This document shows positions 34,661 to 45,082 of a DNA stretch of 64,000 bases, piece after piece. Every line of letters begins with the position of its first letter. Position 1 is the stretch's first letter. The position numbers and the translations under genes are program-made. The notes under the pieces were generated by a model that worked only from the letters and a program-made list of their open reading frames with translations, did not search any database and had not been told where the DNA came from. Source of the DNA: Calliopum simillimum (lineage: Eukaryota; Arthropoda; Insecta; Diptera; Lauxaniidae); the NCBI GenBank assembly GCA_951812925.1, contig OX638369.1, positions 60,092,228 through 60,156,227 of the forward strand, written 5' to 3'.

Positions 34661-35329
34661 AACATAAATGATACTTCAACTGCTACGATCAATCACTCAA
34701 AACTGGTGAATTTTTGGCTGACGAACATAATCGCTAATGTGTACCCCCTATGAAATAGGTTTTGAAGTACAATATATGGGCTCAGAGTCGCCTACTTCTA
34801 TTAAAATATTCACATTAATTTTTTCAATTTGGTCCTTTTCTATGTATGTTTAATCTTTTTTTTTTAGCAAGATAATTTCCAATGCAAATTATTAAAATTT
34901 CACAACTTGAATGACGGTTTGAGCTTCAAACATGAAGACTGTTCGACCACTTCGAACAACTGGGGTAACACACAAGCGATCATGTTCGTCAGTTTTGGTA
35001 AAATTTTTCTCGTTTGCGTATATGACCGTTCTTTTTCGTCAGTCACCTGTGAACTGCAAAAAATTTGATTGACAGTCAGCGGTCACATTTGATTTTGACT
35101 GCTAATGTGTATCCAAATCAGTCGCAAGTGTGTAACCCCTAACAGTTTTGAATGATTGTTCGTAGCGGTCGAAATATCATTCATGTTTGAAGCTCAGAGA
35201 GTTATATAAGTTGTGAAATATAGTCTAAATAGCATACTAAAAACAACTACATAATTCTTATTCCAAATCTCCAATTGATATTGCAAGAGTGTGTGTGGGA
35301 AATACCATATTCTTGAATGTGTGTCAATA

Positions 35330-35490
35330 TAAATCGAATCTTTTAATCACAAATATCACTTTGTGTTTGCTTTCACAAAGAACCACATCCGTTCGTGTTG
35401 ACTTCCTAAGTTAATTTTCAGTTAATTCGTGTTTACAAACTTTTCTGAATATTTAAAACAATTTAATTTCGAAAGTTCACTTTTTAAATT
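35330..35490 (+). promoter_or_regulatory. MADF-type promoter copy, third
   Basis: 'caatataaatcgaatctttt', then 'atcactttgtgtttgctttc', 'caaagaaccacatccgttcg' and 'tttcgaaagttcactttt' align with the sequence upstream of both MADF genes. Here it leads into the duplicated module at 35497, not into a MADF exon. A remnant start codon region lies 1.9 kb further on at 37331. Confidence 0.45.
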
Positions 35491-35496
35491 AAACAA

Positions 35497-36260
35497 TTTC
35501 GAAAAGTGTCGTTGTGCATTTTACACAAATTTTAGTAGTAATAAGTAAACGGTGAGTTTCGATTTGTGTGTGAAGCTTAAGGTGTGCTTTTTTTGATTTC
35601 CTTACAAATCATCGAATCAAAAAAAAAAAAAAATATTTATATTAATTTCTATTCAGACTTAATGAAGTTCAATTACAAATTTCCTAATCTAAATATAAAT
35701 GGGTGGAGAAATTTTCACGCAAAACAGTTCGGTATTTTTTAGCTGCCTTTGAACAATCATTCAAAACTGAAGGGAAGTACACAATAGCAATCATGTGCGG
35801 CAATTTTTCTCAAATTTTTCTCTCAAAACTTAACATTAAGTTAGCAAGACATGCAGTTTTTTTTTTAAGCAAAGTTACCGGAAAAATATTCTTTTCACAA
35901 CAAATTAGCAACATACTTAAAAGCGGCAAATTCCAAGCCATCCGAGAAAGTTATCTCGCTAAATTTATACACATCCAAATTTTCCTATTCTTCATGCTTA
36001 TTTAGAGGGTACACAATACGGATCATGTTCGTCAGTCAAAAATACATCAGTTTTGAATGATTGTTCTTAGCAGTTGAAATATCATTCATGTTTAAAGCTC
36101 AAACCATTATTCAAGTTGTGAAATTTGACTAATTAGCCTATAAAAATGGGAATAAATAACAAATAAATTCTTTTAAAAATACGTCCTCTGCATCCACTTT
36201 CTCGCTGCAAATAAACAACTTGACTGATAAAATTTTGGCACACACTTTCAGTCAAAAACA
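35497..36260 (+). repeat. Duplicated module, copy b
   Basis: Nearly identical to 24041-24799, including the 100-codon frame at 35703-36005. The high identity compared with other repeats here suggests a recent duplication or gene conversion. The segment 36120-36260 holds a minus-strand MADF leader fossil. Confidence 0.65.
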
Positions 36261-36439
36261 AATATGGACTGACAGTCAAACACTAAAATTTTTGAAGCTG
36301 ATGGTAGACCGCTAAGAACAATCATTTGCTCAAATTTTTACTCGTTTGCGTGTGTGACCGTTCTTTTTCGTCAGTCAACTGTTAACCACAAAAACTTAGT
36401 CATACCAAAAAATTTCAGTCAATCTGTATAATTCCAGCG

Positions 36440-37325
36440 CACACTGGTTCAAAATCCCTAAAAGCTGGCCAAAAGTCGAAATCATTAAAGATTTGGTTTT
36501 TGGGGCACTGATTACGAATCTGATGTTAGATTTTTAGAAAACAAAATGGTGGATTCGAAATGGCAAAAAACAAAACTTGCACAATCTTTATATCTAATTT
36601 AAAAATTTATTTCAAAACTTTAAGATTGATAGAGTTGTGTGCAACGGTAAATTGATCTACATAAAAATGGGTTTTAGATTCCGTTATCATGGAGTATAAG
36701 CTGTTTAGTATGTAATATAAAAATTTTTTCATTTTAGGCGAGCAACACATATTGACACTTGGTAAGCAATATGAGTTAAATTTTCCTATAGGTGCTGCAG
36801 AAAAAATCGCGTCAAACAAAAAAGGCAGCCCAATTTTTTTATATGTGTTAGAAAAGGTTTCAATCTTCTTAAATCCAAAAAATCTTGATGGTATGACGTG
36901 GTATAAACTAGTTCTGGGCTTTTTGCATAACCATTGCAAACTGATTTTGTGAAATAATTTGATTTAAAGTTAATCATAATTACCGTAAAACTATAAATTC
37001 TTGCAAGTTAAGAATACAGAGGTTCGATAGTATTTTCTTTTACGAAGAGATTCCATATTCAACCATTAAAATTGGTCCAGTTTTGCAGTAACCACACAAT
37101 TTTTACACTAAACACTTAATTTTTATTCTTAAGTCACAGAATTTTGCGTCTGAGAAGCGTACTTTTGGAGAGATCCCAAGAGCATTGTAGGAATACCTGG
37201 ATTTTTCTTACAAATTTTTTGAGGTCTATGAATATCTGTTAGACAATACGGTTCATAAAAAGTTAATTTAAAAAAACTTTTTATTTTTACTTTTGGCCAG
37301 CTTTTAAGGATTTTGAACCAGTGTG
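36440..37325. mobile_element. CACACTGG-end element, Transib-like (886 bp)
   Basis: About 37 bp of inverted terminus starting CACACTGGTTCAAAATCC, flanked by a perfect 5-bp duplication CAGCG (36435-36439, 37326-37330). A CAC start and a GC-rich 5-bp duplication resemble Transib, but no transposase is present to confirm it. It interrupts a MADF leader fossil exactly between 'attccagcg' and 'taaagatggacgcagag'. Confidence 0.65.
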
Positions 37326-37460
37326 CAGCGTAAAGATGGACGCAGAGAACGTATTTTTAAAAGAATTTATTTCTTTTTCATTCCCATATTTTAGGTTTAT
37401 TAGTCAAATTTTACAACTAGAATGACGGTTTGAGCTTCTAACATGAATAAATAGTTCGAC
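37326..37460 (+). pseudogene. Best-preserved MADF start fossil
   Basis: ATGGACGCAGAGAACGTA at 37335 translates to MDAENVFLKEFIS, against MDAEKKRFEKEFICC in the intact gene. Similarity stops after about 13 codons and is followed by 'tttacaactagaatgacggt' shared with the other fossils. Confidence 0.6.
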
Positions 37461-37496
37461 CGATACGATCAATCATTAAAAACTGATGCATTTTTG

Positions 37497-38648
37497 CACA
37501 CTGGCCTTGAACAATCGGTAGGTGTGATGAAAGTGTCGACGAAATCTGTGAATGGGGTTTCATTTGTACTAGTTTAGTGGACTAAAAAATGCAAACCCCG
37601 AAATCGTAGCTGCTCATCTCCGCGACATATATCGCAAAAATACATATCCCATATAAAATAAAAAAGAAAATGAAAAAAAAGAAACACAACAAACAAATAA
37701 AAAAGTATTTATATTAAATGTATTTTGCAATGTTGAATCCGAATCCGGCCTTGGAATTGCTAATTCTCATATGGTTTTTGAGATACCCTAGCCTAAGCAA
37801 GCGAAAAATACCGTTTTTGCTTTATTTTGAAGCTATATAACTGGAGTGTAGAGCATTCATACGTAGAATCCGATACAACATCTGAATATTCTAATCTTTT
37901 TCTTTAAAACTTAATTTAAATTATGGCGATGTCTTTTTTTTCTTGGAGATATGCTAACCTCAAAAGTGAAAAAAGTGCAAAAAATTAATATTCTCATTAT
38001 TTCAGTCTACGATATTTAGGAGAAAAATAAAGCTATTGACATGATTTAAATTAGGTCTTAATGAAAAAGACTATAAATTTTAGATATTGTATCGGATTTT
38101 GCGTATGAATGCTCTATATTCTAGTTATATAGCTTCAAAATAAAGCAAAAACGTGTTGCTGAAGATGGGTTGTCAACAGCCCGAAATGCATTCAAATTGT
38201 TAAAATTTAATTTTAAATAAAGATTAATTTTAAATGTGTGAACTCAACTTAAGGTGTTGATTTATTTGTAATTTAATTGAATAGAGTTCACGGTAGTGTT
38301 CAATTTTATATATTGATAAAAACAAAAACGGTATTTTTTGCTTGCTTAGGCTATTATATCTCAAAAACCAAATAAGATACAGCAATTTCAAGGCCGTATT
38401 CGGATTCAACATTGCAAAATACATTTAAAATAAATACTTTTATATTTGTTTGTTGTGTTTCTTTTTTTTAATTTTTTTTTTTTTTTTATTTTATACGGGA
38501 TATGTATTTTTGCGATATTTCGCGGAGATGAGCAGCTACGATATCGGTGTTTGCATTTTTTAGGCCACTAAACTAGTACAAATGAAACCCCATTCACAGA
38601 TTTTGTCGACACTTTCATCACACCTATCGACTGTTCAAGCCCAGTGTG
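37497..38648. mobile_element. CACACTGG-end palindromic element (1152 bp)
   Basis: Inverted arms of about 500 bp start CACACTGGCCTTGAACAATC, flanked by TTTG (37493-37496, 38649-38652). The unoccupied sequence 'gcatttttggctgacg' is seen at about 31133. The inner arm contains 'gaatccgaatccggccttgg', related to palindromes at 42290-42925 and 52790-53420. A short unmatched piece lies at about 38150-38300. No coding capacity is evident. Confidence 0.75.
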
Positions 38649-38879
38649 TTTGGCTGACGAACATAATCGCTAATGTGTACATTCTATAAAATAGGTATTA
38701 AAGTGCATGGGCTCAGAGTCGCCTATTTCTATTAAAATATTCACATGTGAACATTCTTTGCTCATGCCAACACACAATTTTACCAATTTGGTCCTTTTTT
38801 ATGTTTTTTCTTTTTTTTTTTTAGCAAGCGCTATAATAAACAATGCGCATTCAGTTTTAATATTTCCCATGCATATTAT

Positions 38880-39195
38880 TCAAATTCCACGACTTGAATG
38901 AATGCTAGAAGCTTACACTCTCATTCAAGTTGTAAAGTTTGGCCAATAAGCCCAAAAATGGGAATGAATAACAAAAAAATAATTAAAAAAAAACGTTCTT
39001 TGCGCTCATCTTTGCGCTGGAAATATACAGCTTGACTGAAACTTTTTGGTGTTTCCAAGTTTTTGTGGTTAAAAACTGATACACATTGGCGATCGTGTTC
39101 GTCAGTTTTGCACTTGTGAAGCCACTCTTTTTTCATTAGTTATCAGTCAGCGGCCATATTTATTTTTGACTGATAGAGTGACGCTACAACGTAAA
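38880..39195 (-). pseudogene. Inverted MADF leader fossil
   Basis: On the minus strand this reads from 'gtcactctatcagtcaaaaa' through 'gtttcagtcaagctgtatat' to 'ttccagcgcaaagatgagcg', the same order as the leader at 34392-34660 but inverted. It carries a single uninterrupted ACTCTAT, so it also shows the pre-insertion state of the 31616-34391 element. Confidence 0.55.
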
Positions 39196-39585
39196 TGGGT
39201 GTTTGAGCTTCAAACATGAATGACTGTTTGACCACTAAGAACAATCATTCAAAACTGGTCAAATTTTTCTCGTTTGCGTATATGACCGTTCTTTTTTGTC
39301 AGTCACCTGTGAACTACAAAATATTTGATTGACAGTCAGCGATCATATTGATTTTGACTGCTAGTGTATACCAAAAACGGTCGCAAATATGTAACCCTTA
39401 GCAGTTTTGAATGATTGTTCGTAGCGGTCGAAATGTCATTCATGTTTGAAGCTCAGAGAGTTATATAAGTTGTGGAATATAGTCGAAATAGCATACTAAA
39501 ACCAAATATTTAATTCTAATTCGAAATATTCAAATGATATTGCAAGAGTGGGTGTGAGAAATACCTTATCATTGAATACGTGTCT

Positions 39586-39730
39586 ATATAAACTCCATCA
39601 CCGATATCACTTTGTGTTTGCTTTCACAGAGAACCACATCAATTTGTGTTGACTTCAGTTAAGTCGTGTTTACTCGGTGAATATTTATGACTTATAATTT
39701 AATTTCAAAAGTTGGTTTTTTAAATTACAC
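39586..39730 (+). promoter_or_regulatory. MADF-type promoter copy, fourth
   Basis: TATATAAA (about 39586) is followed after roughly 25 bp by 'atcactttgtgtttgctttc' and 'gagaaccacatcaatttgtg'. It aligns with 7700-7860 and is followed within 600 bp by a leader and start-codon fossil at 40060-40170. Confidence 0.4.
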
Positions 39731-39734
39731 AACT

Positions 39735-39890
39735 TCGAAAAGTGTCATTGTGTATTTTGCTCAAATTTTAGTTGTGATTTAAATAATTGAATTGTAAGTG
39801 AACAGCGAGTTTTGATTTCTGAATCTAACCTAAGAAGTGCTTATTTTTGTTTTTTTTTTTTTGCGGCTATCCGAGAAAGTTGTCTAGTGT
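39735..39890 (+). repeat. Duplicated module, copy c (deleted)
   Basis: 'acttcgaaaagtgtcattgt' aligns with the start of copies a and b. The sequence then jumps to 'gctatccgagaaagttgtc', which lies near their end, so about 300 bp are missing. Confidence 0.55.
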
Positions 39891-40059
39891 GTACCTCTTT
39901 TTACTCAAATTTCACATCTTGAATGACGGTTTGAGTTTCAAAAATAAATGAAGGTTAGACTGCTACGAACAATCATTCAAAACTGATAGGTGGTACACAC
40001 AAGCGATCATGATCGTCAGTTTTGCTCAATTTTTTTCAACAGTCAACAACAAAAGTTTT

Positions 40060-40190
40060 GGCTGATATTCATATTTTTTTTAACTGATAATGTGTACCAA
40101 AAAATGTCCGTCAAGCGGTATATTTGCAAAGCGACGATGGATGTAGAGAATGATTTTTAAAAGAGTCACTTATTTCTTAAAAAATATTCA
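40060..40190 (+). pseudogene. MADF leader and start fossil
   Basis: 'aactgataatgtgtacc', 'gtcaagcggtatatttgcaa' and 'gcgacgatggatgtagagaa' match the MADF leader and start. The frame reads MDVEND then stops. With the promoter copy at 39586 this looks like the 5' end of a dead paralogue in its original order. Confidence 0.55.
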
Positions 40191-40929
40191 GGTGTGAAAA
40201 CTATTTTCGCTCGGCAACTTTATCCATTTCCTCTTTTGTTATACATATTAATTCTTTTTTCAGGAAGCGCTTTAATTAATAATGAGCACTTCCAAATTTC
40301 ACAGCCTGAATAAAGGTTTGAGCTTCAAACAGGAACGATAGTTTGACCTTTGTGAACAATCATTCATTTACATTTCACGGCATACAAATATGGCAATGCA
40401 CAGTGGTTCCGTTTGTAGGGGAACGGTGGCCATAAATAGTAATAATAGAGCTAGGCTCTTGAAATTAAGTACTAATGTTTCTAGGGTGAACGCAATTGAA
40501 ATGTGTGATTTTGAAGAAAATCGATATATGGTTTGGGCGTGGTCGAAACTTTTTTTCAAAATTAGTATCAATTTCCATTAACTTGGCAACGCTGAACTCA
40601 AAAATTTTAAAAATTTGGTGCTATATTTCATAGTTTTCAAAAGTTATTACAAAAAAACCAAAAATATAATATATTTAGAGGTATGATATTATTTTTTTGG
40701 GGGGTGTGGAACCGCCCAATCGTCAGATAATACCAGTGCTGGATTAAGGCTTCTTGATTGATGCACTTAGCTTTTTTCGCTTATGGTGCCCCAGACCCCA
40801 TAAACCAACCATACATTTTATATGACTTTTTGATGCATTCTTTATTATTTTATATTTCCTTGACAAAATTTAAATCGTTTTTCAAACAAAAACTAGTAAG
40901 AGTGTTACTTTTGCCCCAGCTAAAAATCA

Positions 40930-41215
40930 AATACCCTACACTTCAATATTTTTAAAATTTTGCTTGAATGGATGGTGTCACGCGAAATCTTAGCGAAATT
41001 ATTAAAATTTTGCTTATATAGAATATACCACGCCCTTTTGCCCGAGTTCGCCTAATAATTGCTCAGAGTTCGCATTTACTATTCTTAGTGTCGTAATTTA
41101 ATTCGGTTAGATTGTCTTAAAAAACGATTTCAGTATAGCAATTCGAAACTATTGCTTATATGGGCGGTGCCACGCCCTCTTTCTGAGTTCATCATGTCTC
41201 TGCTTAGAGCTTAGA
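40930..41215 (+). repeat. Partial copy of the 19.7-kb element
   Basis: It starts 'taccctacacttcaatattt' and contains 'cacgcccttttgcccgagtt' and 'tgggcggtgccacgccctct'. The right end is missing. Confidence 0.55.
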
Positions 41216-41239
41216 TTTAACGTTCACAGTGCCTAAAAT

Positions 41240-41709
41240 TTGGTACATGGTTTCGTTTCATGCCTAATCTTTGCGAAATGGCAAAAAAAATGTTGCGATT
41301 TTTTTTTTGTGGTTCGTGGAGGGATGCAAAAAGTTGAAAAAACGTTAAAATGTGACAAACTTTCCTCAAATAATTGTCAATAACTTGGTCATTCCTCAAC
41401 CGATTTTCATATTTAGACCTGTTTTGGAAAGGTATTGAATCGGGTCCAGGTACACGTTTTTTACCTTTCAAAATATATTTTTTGGAAAGAAAAAAAACAA
41501 TAATCTTTCATATGAAAAAGAGGGAAAATTGGTATGTCTCGAGGCTTAGAAGTTATGATTTTTTGAAAAGTTGAAAAAAAGGCCTGACCACAAAATGGCC
41601 CATAACTGGCACCCATTTTCATGTTTGAACCATTTTTAGAAAGGTATTGAATCATGCTATGCGCACAAAGTACATTTTTTTTTATTTGGTATACGAAACC
41701 ATGTACCAA
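41240..41709. repeat. Short inverted repeat pair
   Basis: TGGTACATGGTTTCG near 41240 is inverted near 41694-41709. Between them are two diverged copies of 'ggaaaggtattgaatc' context. The boundaries of any element are unclear. Confidence 0.4.
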
Positions 41710-42434
41710 AGTTTAGCGAAATCAGAAGGAGTGTGACAGATCTTGTTACGCTAGGCATGGAATTGCTGATTCATCGTAAATAATAAATTTTTTAGCAGAA
41801 ATTGTTCAAATGTGGTTAAATAAGAACATAACACAACAAAATAAATTTAATTTTAACAATTTTGGATTAAAAATGTAAGAGTTATGATCAAAATTAATTT
41901 TAGGTTATATGGGAAGTTGTCGTGTTTGTCGGTCAAATTTGCCCAAATTAACATTTATAGATAGAGCATATTTAGAAATTATTCCTGCCTAGTTTGAGAA
42001 TTGTAGGTATCCAAAACTTTATTTTCCGTCCATACCTATTCTAGCGGCGGAGCTGTCCCGGTTGATGTGAAACGTTCCATGTATGCACGGCGATGGAATG
42101 GATCATTCGAACTAAACATGCGTACTCAGTTGAAATTCTTATAGATAGTCTTTCTTTGGGTTCTCTGAATACTGTTTTTAAAAAAATCTAATTTTAAAAA
42201 TTGTACTAAAATTTCTACATAAAACGAAAAAATCGTGAAAAGTAAGACCAATAAATAAAAACCGAAATAGTACTTTTAGATGTATTTTTTGATACTGAAT
42301 GCAAATCCGGCACCTAAATTGCGTTAACTTGTCAGAATTTTTAGATATCCTGACCTAAAAGTGCAAAAAATACCGTTTTTAGCTATTTTTGAAGTTATAT
42401 AACAAGTTATGATAGTTTCTGGCCTTAAATCTTG

Positions 42435-42925
42435 ATGTGGTATTTGAATCCAGTAATCGTTTTTTCCTATCATGTCTGAGTTATTATTGATTTAAAGTGC
42501 AGAAAATGCTATTTTCAGACATCCACGTAATAGTGCAGTTCACTTTTATCAGCGGTATTTAAAAACCCTGATCTTCCTCTTCAAACTAAAACTTTAACTT
42601 TTCCAATTGGACCATAACTTTCCGAAATATCAGCCATTGAAGGAAAGGTATCGCAAATCCCTGTAAAGGACTGTATTCATTTTGTACAGCTTAACTTCAA
42701 TGAATGATATCTCACAAAGTTATAATACCATAAGAAAAGTTAAAGTTATGGTTTAAAGAAGAGGATCTGGGCTATTCAATGTCACTGACAAAAATGAACT
42801 ACACTACTCCCTGGATGTACGACATATGTCTGAAAATAGCATTTTCTGCACTTTAATTCAAGGATATCTTGGACCTCAGACGTAATAGGAAAAAACGGTT
42901 GCCAGATTCTGAATCAGCGACCCTG
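42435..42925. repeat. Long palindrome
   Basis: The arms pair through 'cgttttttcctatcatgtct', 'gcagaaaatgctattttcag', 'aactttaacttttc' and their inverses, with a centre near 42660. The left flank (42280-42430) belongs to the same family as 37720-37830. Confidence 0.65.
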
Positions 42926-43399
42926 AATTAGTCAAAAAAAGTTATCGAGATCATATTCAGATTTTTGTGTTGCACATTGTTATTAATCGTTCTCAAACGA
43001 GATTGCTCTCGGACTGTTTTAGACCAACATTGATCCTTTAAAGTCATATTTTTAGTAAAATACGGTCTTCTACCAAAAATCAGGAGATAATTCAGCAGTA
43101 GGTTCAATCGGAGACCAGATTAAAAATCAGGAGTCTCCTTAAAATCAGTAGAGTTGACTGCTTTATATATGTATATGCCTTCCACTTGAGTAAACAAAGA
43201 GTTTTTCTTGCCGCGGGCGTTCAAATGCCAAAAACACTTATCTAGCGACTAAATCCCATCTTAAGTCATACATAATTTTAAAGCTTATAAATTATGCTTT
43301 AATTTAAAGTACTTTTAAAAAAAATTCAAGGGGGGTTTTTTGAAGAAAAATCAAAGTATTTTTTAGTGTAAAAAATTTTGGTGAAAAAAAATTTTTTTT

Positions 43400-43680
43400 A
43401 CCAAGTCATTTTTTTTGTAAATAGAACACTTAAAAATTAATGGGACCACTTACTTATATAAATCATTTTATTAACTTTGGTGTAAGGTATTTATAAATTT
43501 TTGAAAAACACCCTTTTCATGAAAATGACTAAAAACGCCAACTTCGACACCCTGTATTTTAACAACAAATGGTACTAGGACCAAATCCTCCCGGATTATT
43601 GTTCTTGCACAACGGAACTACCACACTGCCAAATTTGAGCGAAATCGGAGACAAAAAAATTGTCACTTGGTACATTTGGC
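43400..43680 (-). repeat. Dispersed repeat, inverted copy of 531-690
   Basis: On the minus strand it contains 'ggtcctagtaccatttgttg', 'acagggtgtcgaagttggcg' and 'tcatgaaaagggtgtttttc', matching 63835-64000 and 531-690. Confidence 0.65.
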
Positions 43681-43699
43681 GTGTTTTGCTTCATATGTA

Positions 43700-43862
43700 T
43701 AATACGTGACCTGGTCTATGAAAAAGGGGCTTACGTGCGAAAAAAAAAATTTCGTGAAAACAGCTGGAAAAACACTTTTAAAGGTCAATTTATGCGAATC
43801 GGCAAGAAATTGGAAAATTTTTTTTTGACACCTAAGCACCCTTTTCATAGACCAGGACACAT
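43700..43862. mobile_element. Small hairpin element
   Basis: 'gacctggtctatgaaaaagg' at 43707 is inverted as 'ccttttcatagaccagga' ending near 43858. The arms are short and the target duplication is unclear. Confidence 0.5.
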
Positions 43863-44016
43863 ATACATTTTTGTTTTTAGTCTTTTAGAATGGAATTTAT
43901 CTTTTTAGTCTTTTAGAATGGATCAGTCAGTGATTCTCAATCACCGTGCCGCGGCAGTTTAATGTGCCGTGAGAATTTTAGAATGTGCCGCCACTGTCAG
44001 ACAACAAATTGTACAT

Positions 44017-44885
44017 TAGGGCTGTTCAAAAAAAAAAAAATTTCCGAATTTTCAAGATATACTTTGGCATCACGATCTACATCATGACAGAATATCCCAA
44101 AAAATTTTTCAGATTTTTAAATTCATATTTAAAGGTGGCTCAAAGCAGAAATATATTTTTATTATTTTTTTTTTAGCATTAATTATAAAATGTTGTCAAA
44201 CAATTTGAAAAATTTGTTTTAGAGTAACTTAAAAACATTCATTTTGTTTGCTTTTTAATGAACTTTAAAACCTACGTTGTAATTTTGACAAAAAAAATTT
44301 TACACTTCTTAAAAAACGAAAAACTGCCCTAAGAAGGCGAAATTTTACGGTTTTTCAAAGAAAAAAGTCATCGTGCTTTAAACGAATTGAACATTTTTTA
44401 ATTTACAAGATCTCATTCAAAAGAGCTCTTAAAAACCTTCAAGACCAGACATGTTAAGACTTTTTTGGGCCAGCAGGCTCGATGACATAACGTTTGAAAC
44501 ATAGTAATGCAGCCCTGGGAAGGGCAAAACGCTTTTTACTCAAGAGGGAGGCATCGTACAAAAAAGTGCCCATGGCATAAAATGCTTAAAATCATCCAAG
44601 GAACAAGTGTAAATTGTTTTTTTTTTTTTTTTACTTAATTTTAGAAAAAAATTTTTTTCAACGTCATTTTTAATAAACTTTAAAAAAAAAAAAAAAAACA
44701 ATTTACACTTGTTCCTTGGATGATTTTAAGCATTTTATGCCATGGGCACTTTGAGCACATGAGCCACCTTTAAATATGAATTTAAAAATCTGAAAAATTT
44801 TTTGGGATATTCTGTCATGATGTAGATCGTGATGCCAAAGTATATCTTGGAAATTCGAAAAATTTTTTTTTTTTGAACAGCCCTA
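44017..44885. mobile_element. Non-autonomous hAT element (869 bp)
   Basis: TAGGGCTGTTCAAA ends and about 120 bp of inverted arm are flanked by a perfect 8-bp duplication TTGTACAT (44009-44016, 44886-44893), which fits nTnnnnAn. A second inner inverted pair (44569-44625 and 44696-44750, 'caaggaacaagtgtaaattg') forms the centre. It sits in a Tc1 relic. Confidence 0.8.
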
Positions 44886-45082
44886 TTGTACATGTGATTG
44901 CAAAATAGTGCTTTTTGCGGAAATAAGTCGTCGAGCCTCAAAAATCGGTGATAAGTTATCTAAAAACGGTCAATTCCAGCACAGAGCTGCTCAATATGTT
45001 AATTTAAATCCTGCTTATAGTGCAAAGCACAATTGAAAGCTTTGTTCATGCAAATCGGGTCCAAAATAAGGGACAAAGCCTA

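Noticed and set aside
43926..44008. Possible hAT terminus ('cagtgattctcaatcaccgt')
   Set aside because: It resembles CAGTGGTTCTCAA, but the partner end and duplication are not visible, so I did not annotate an element.
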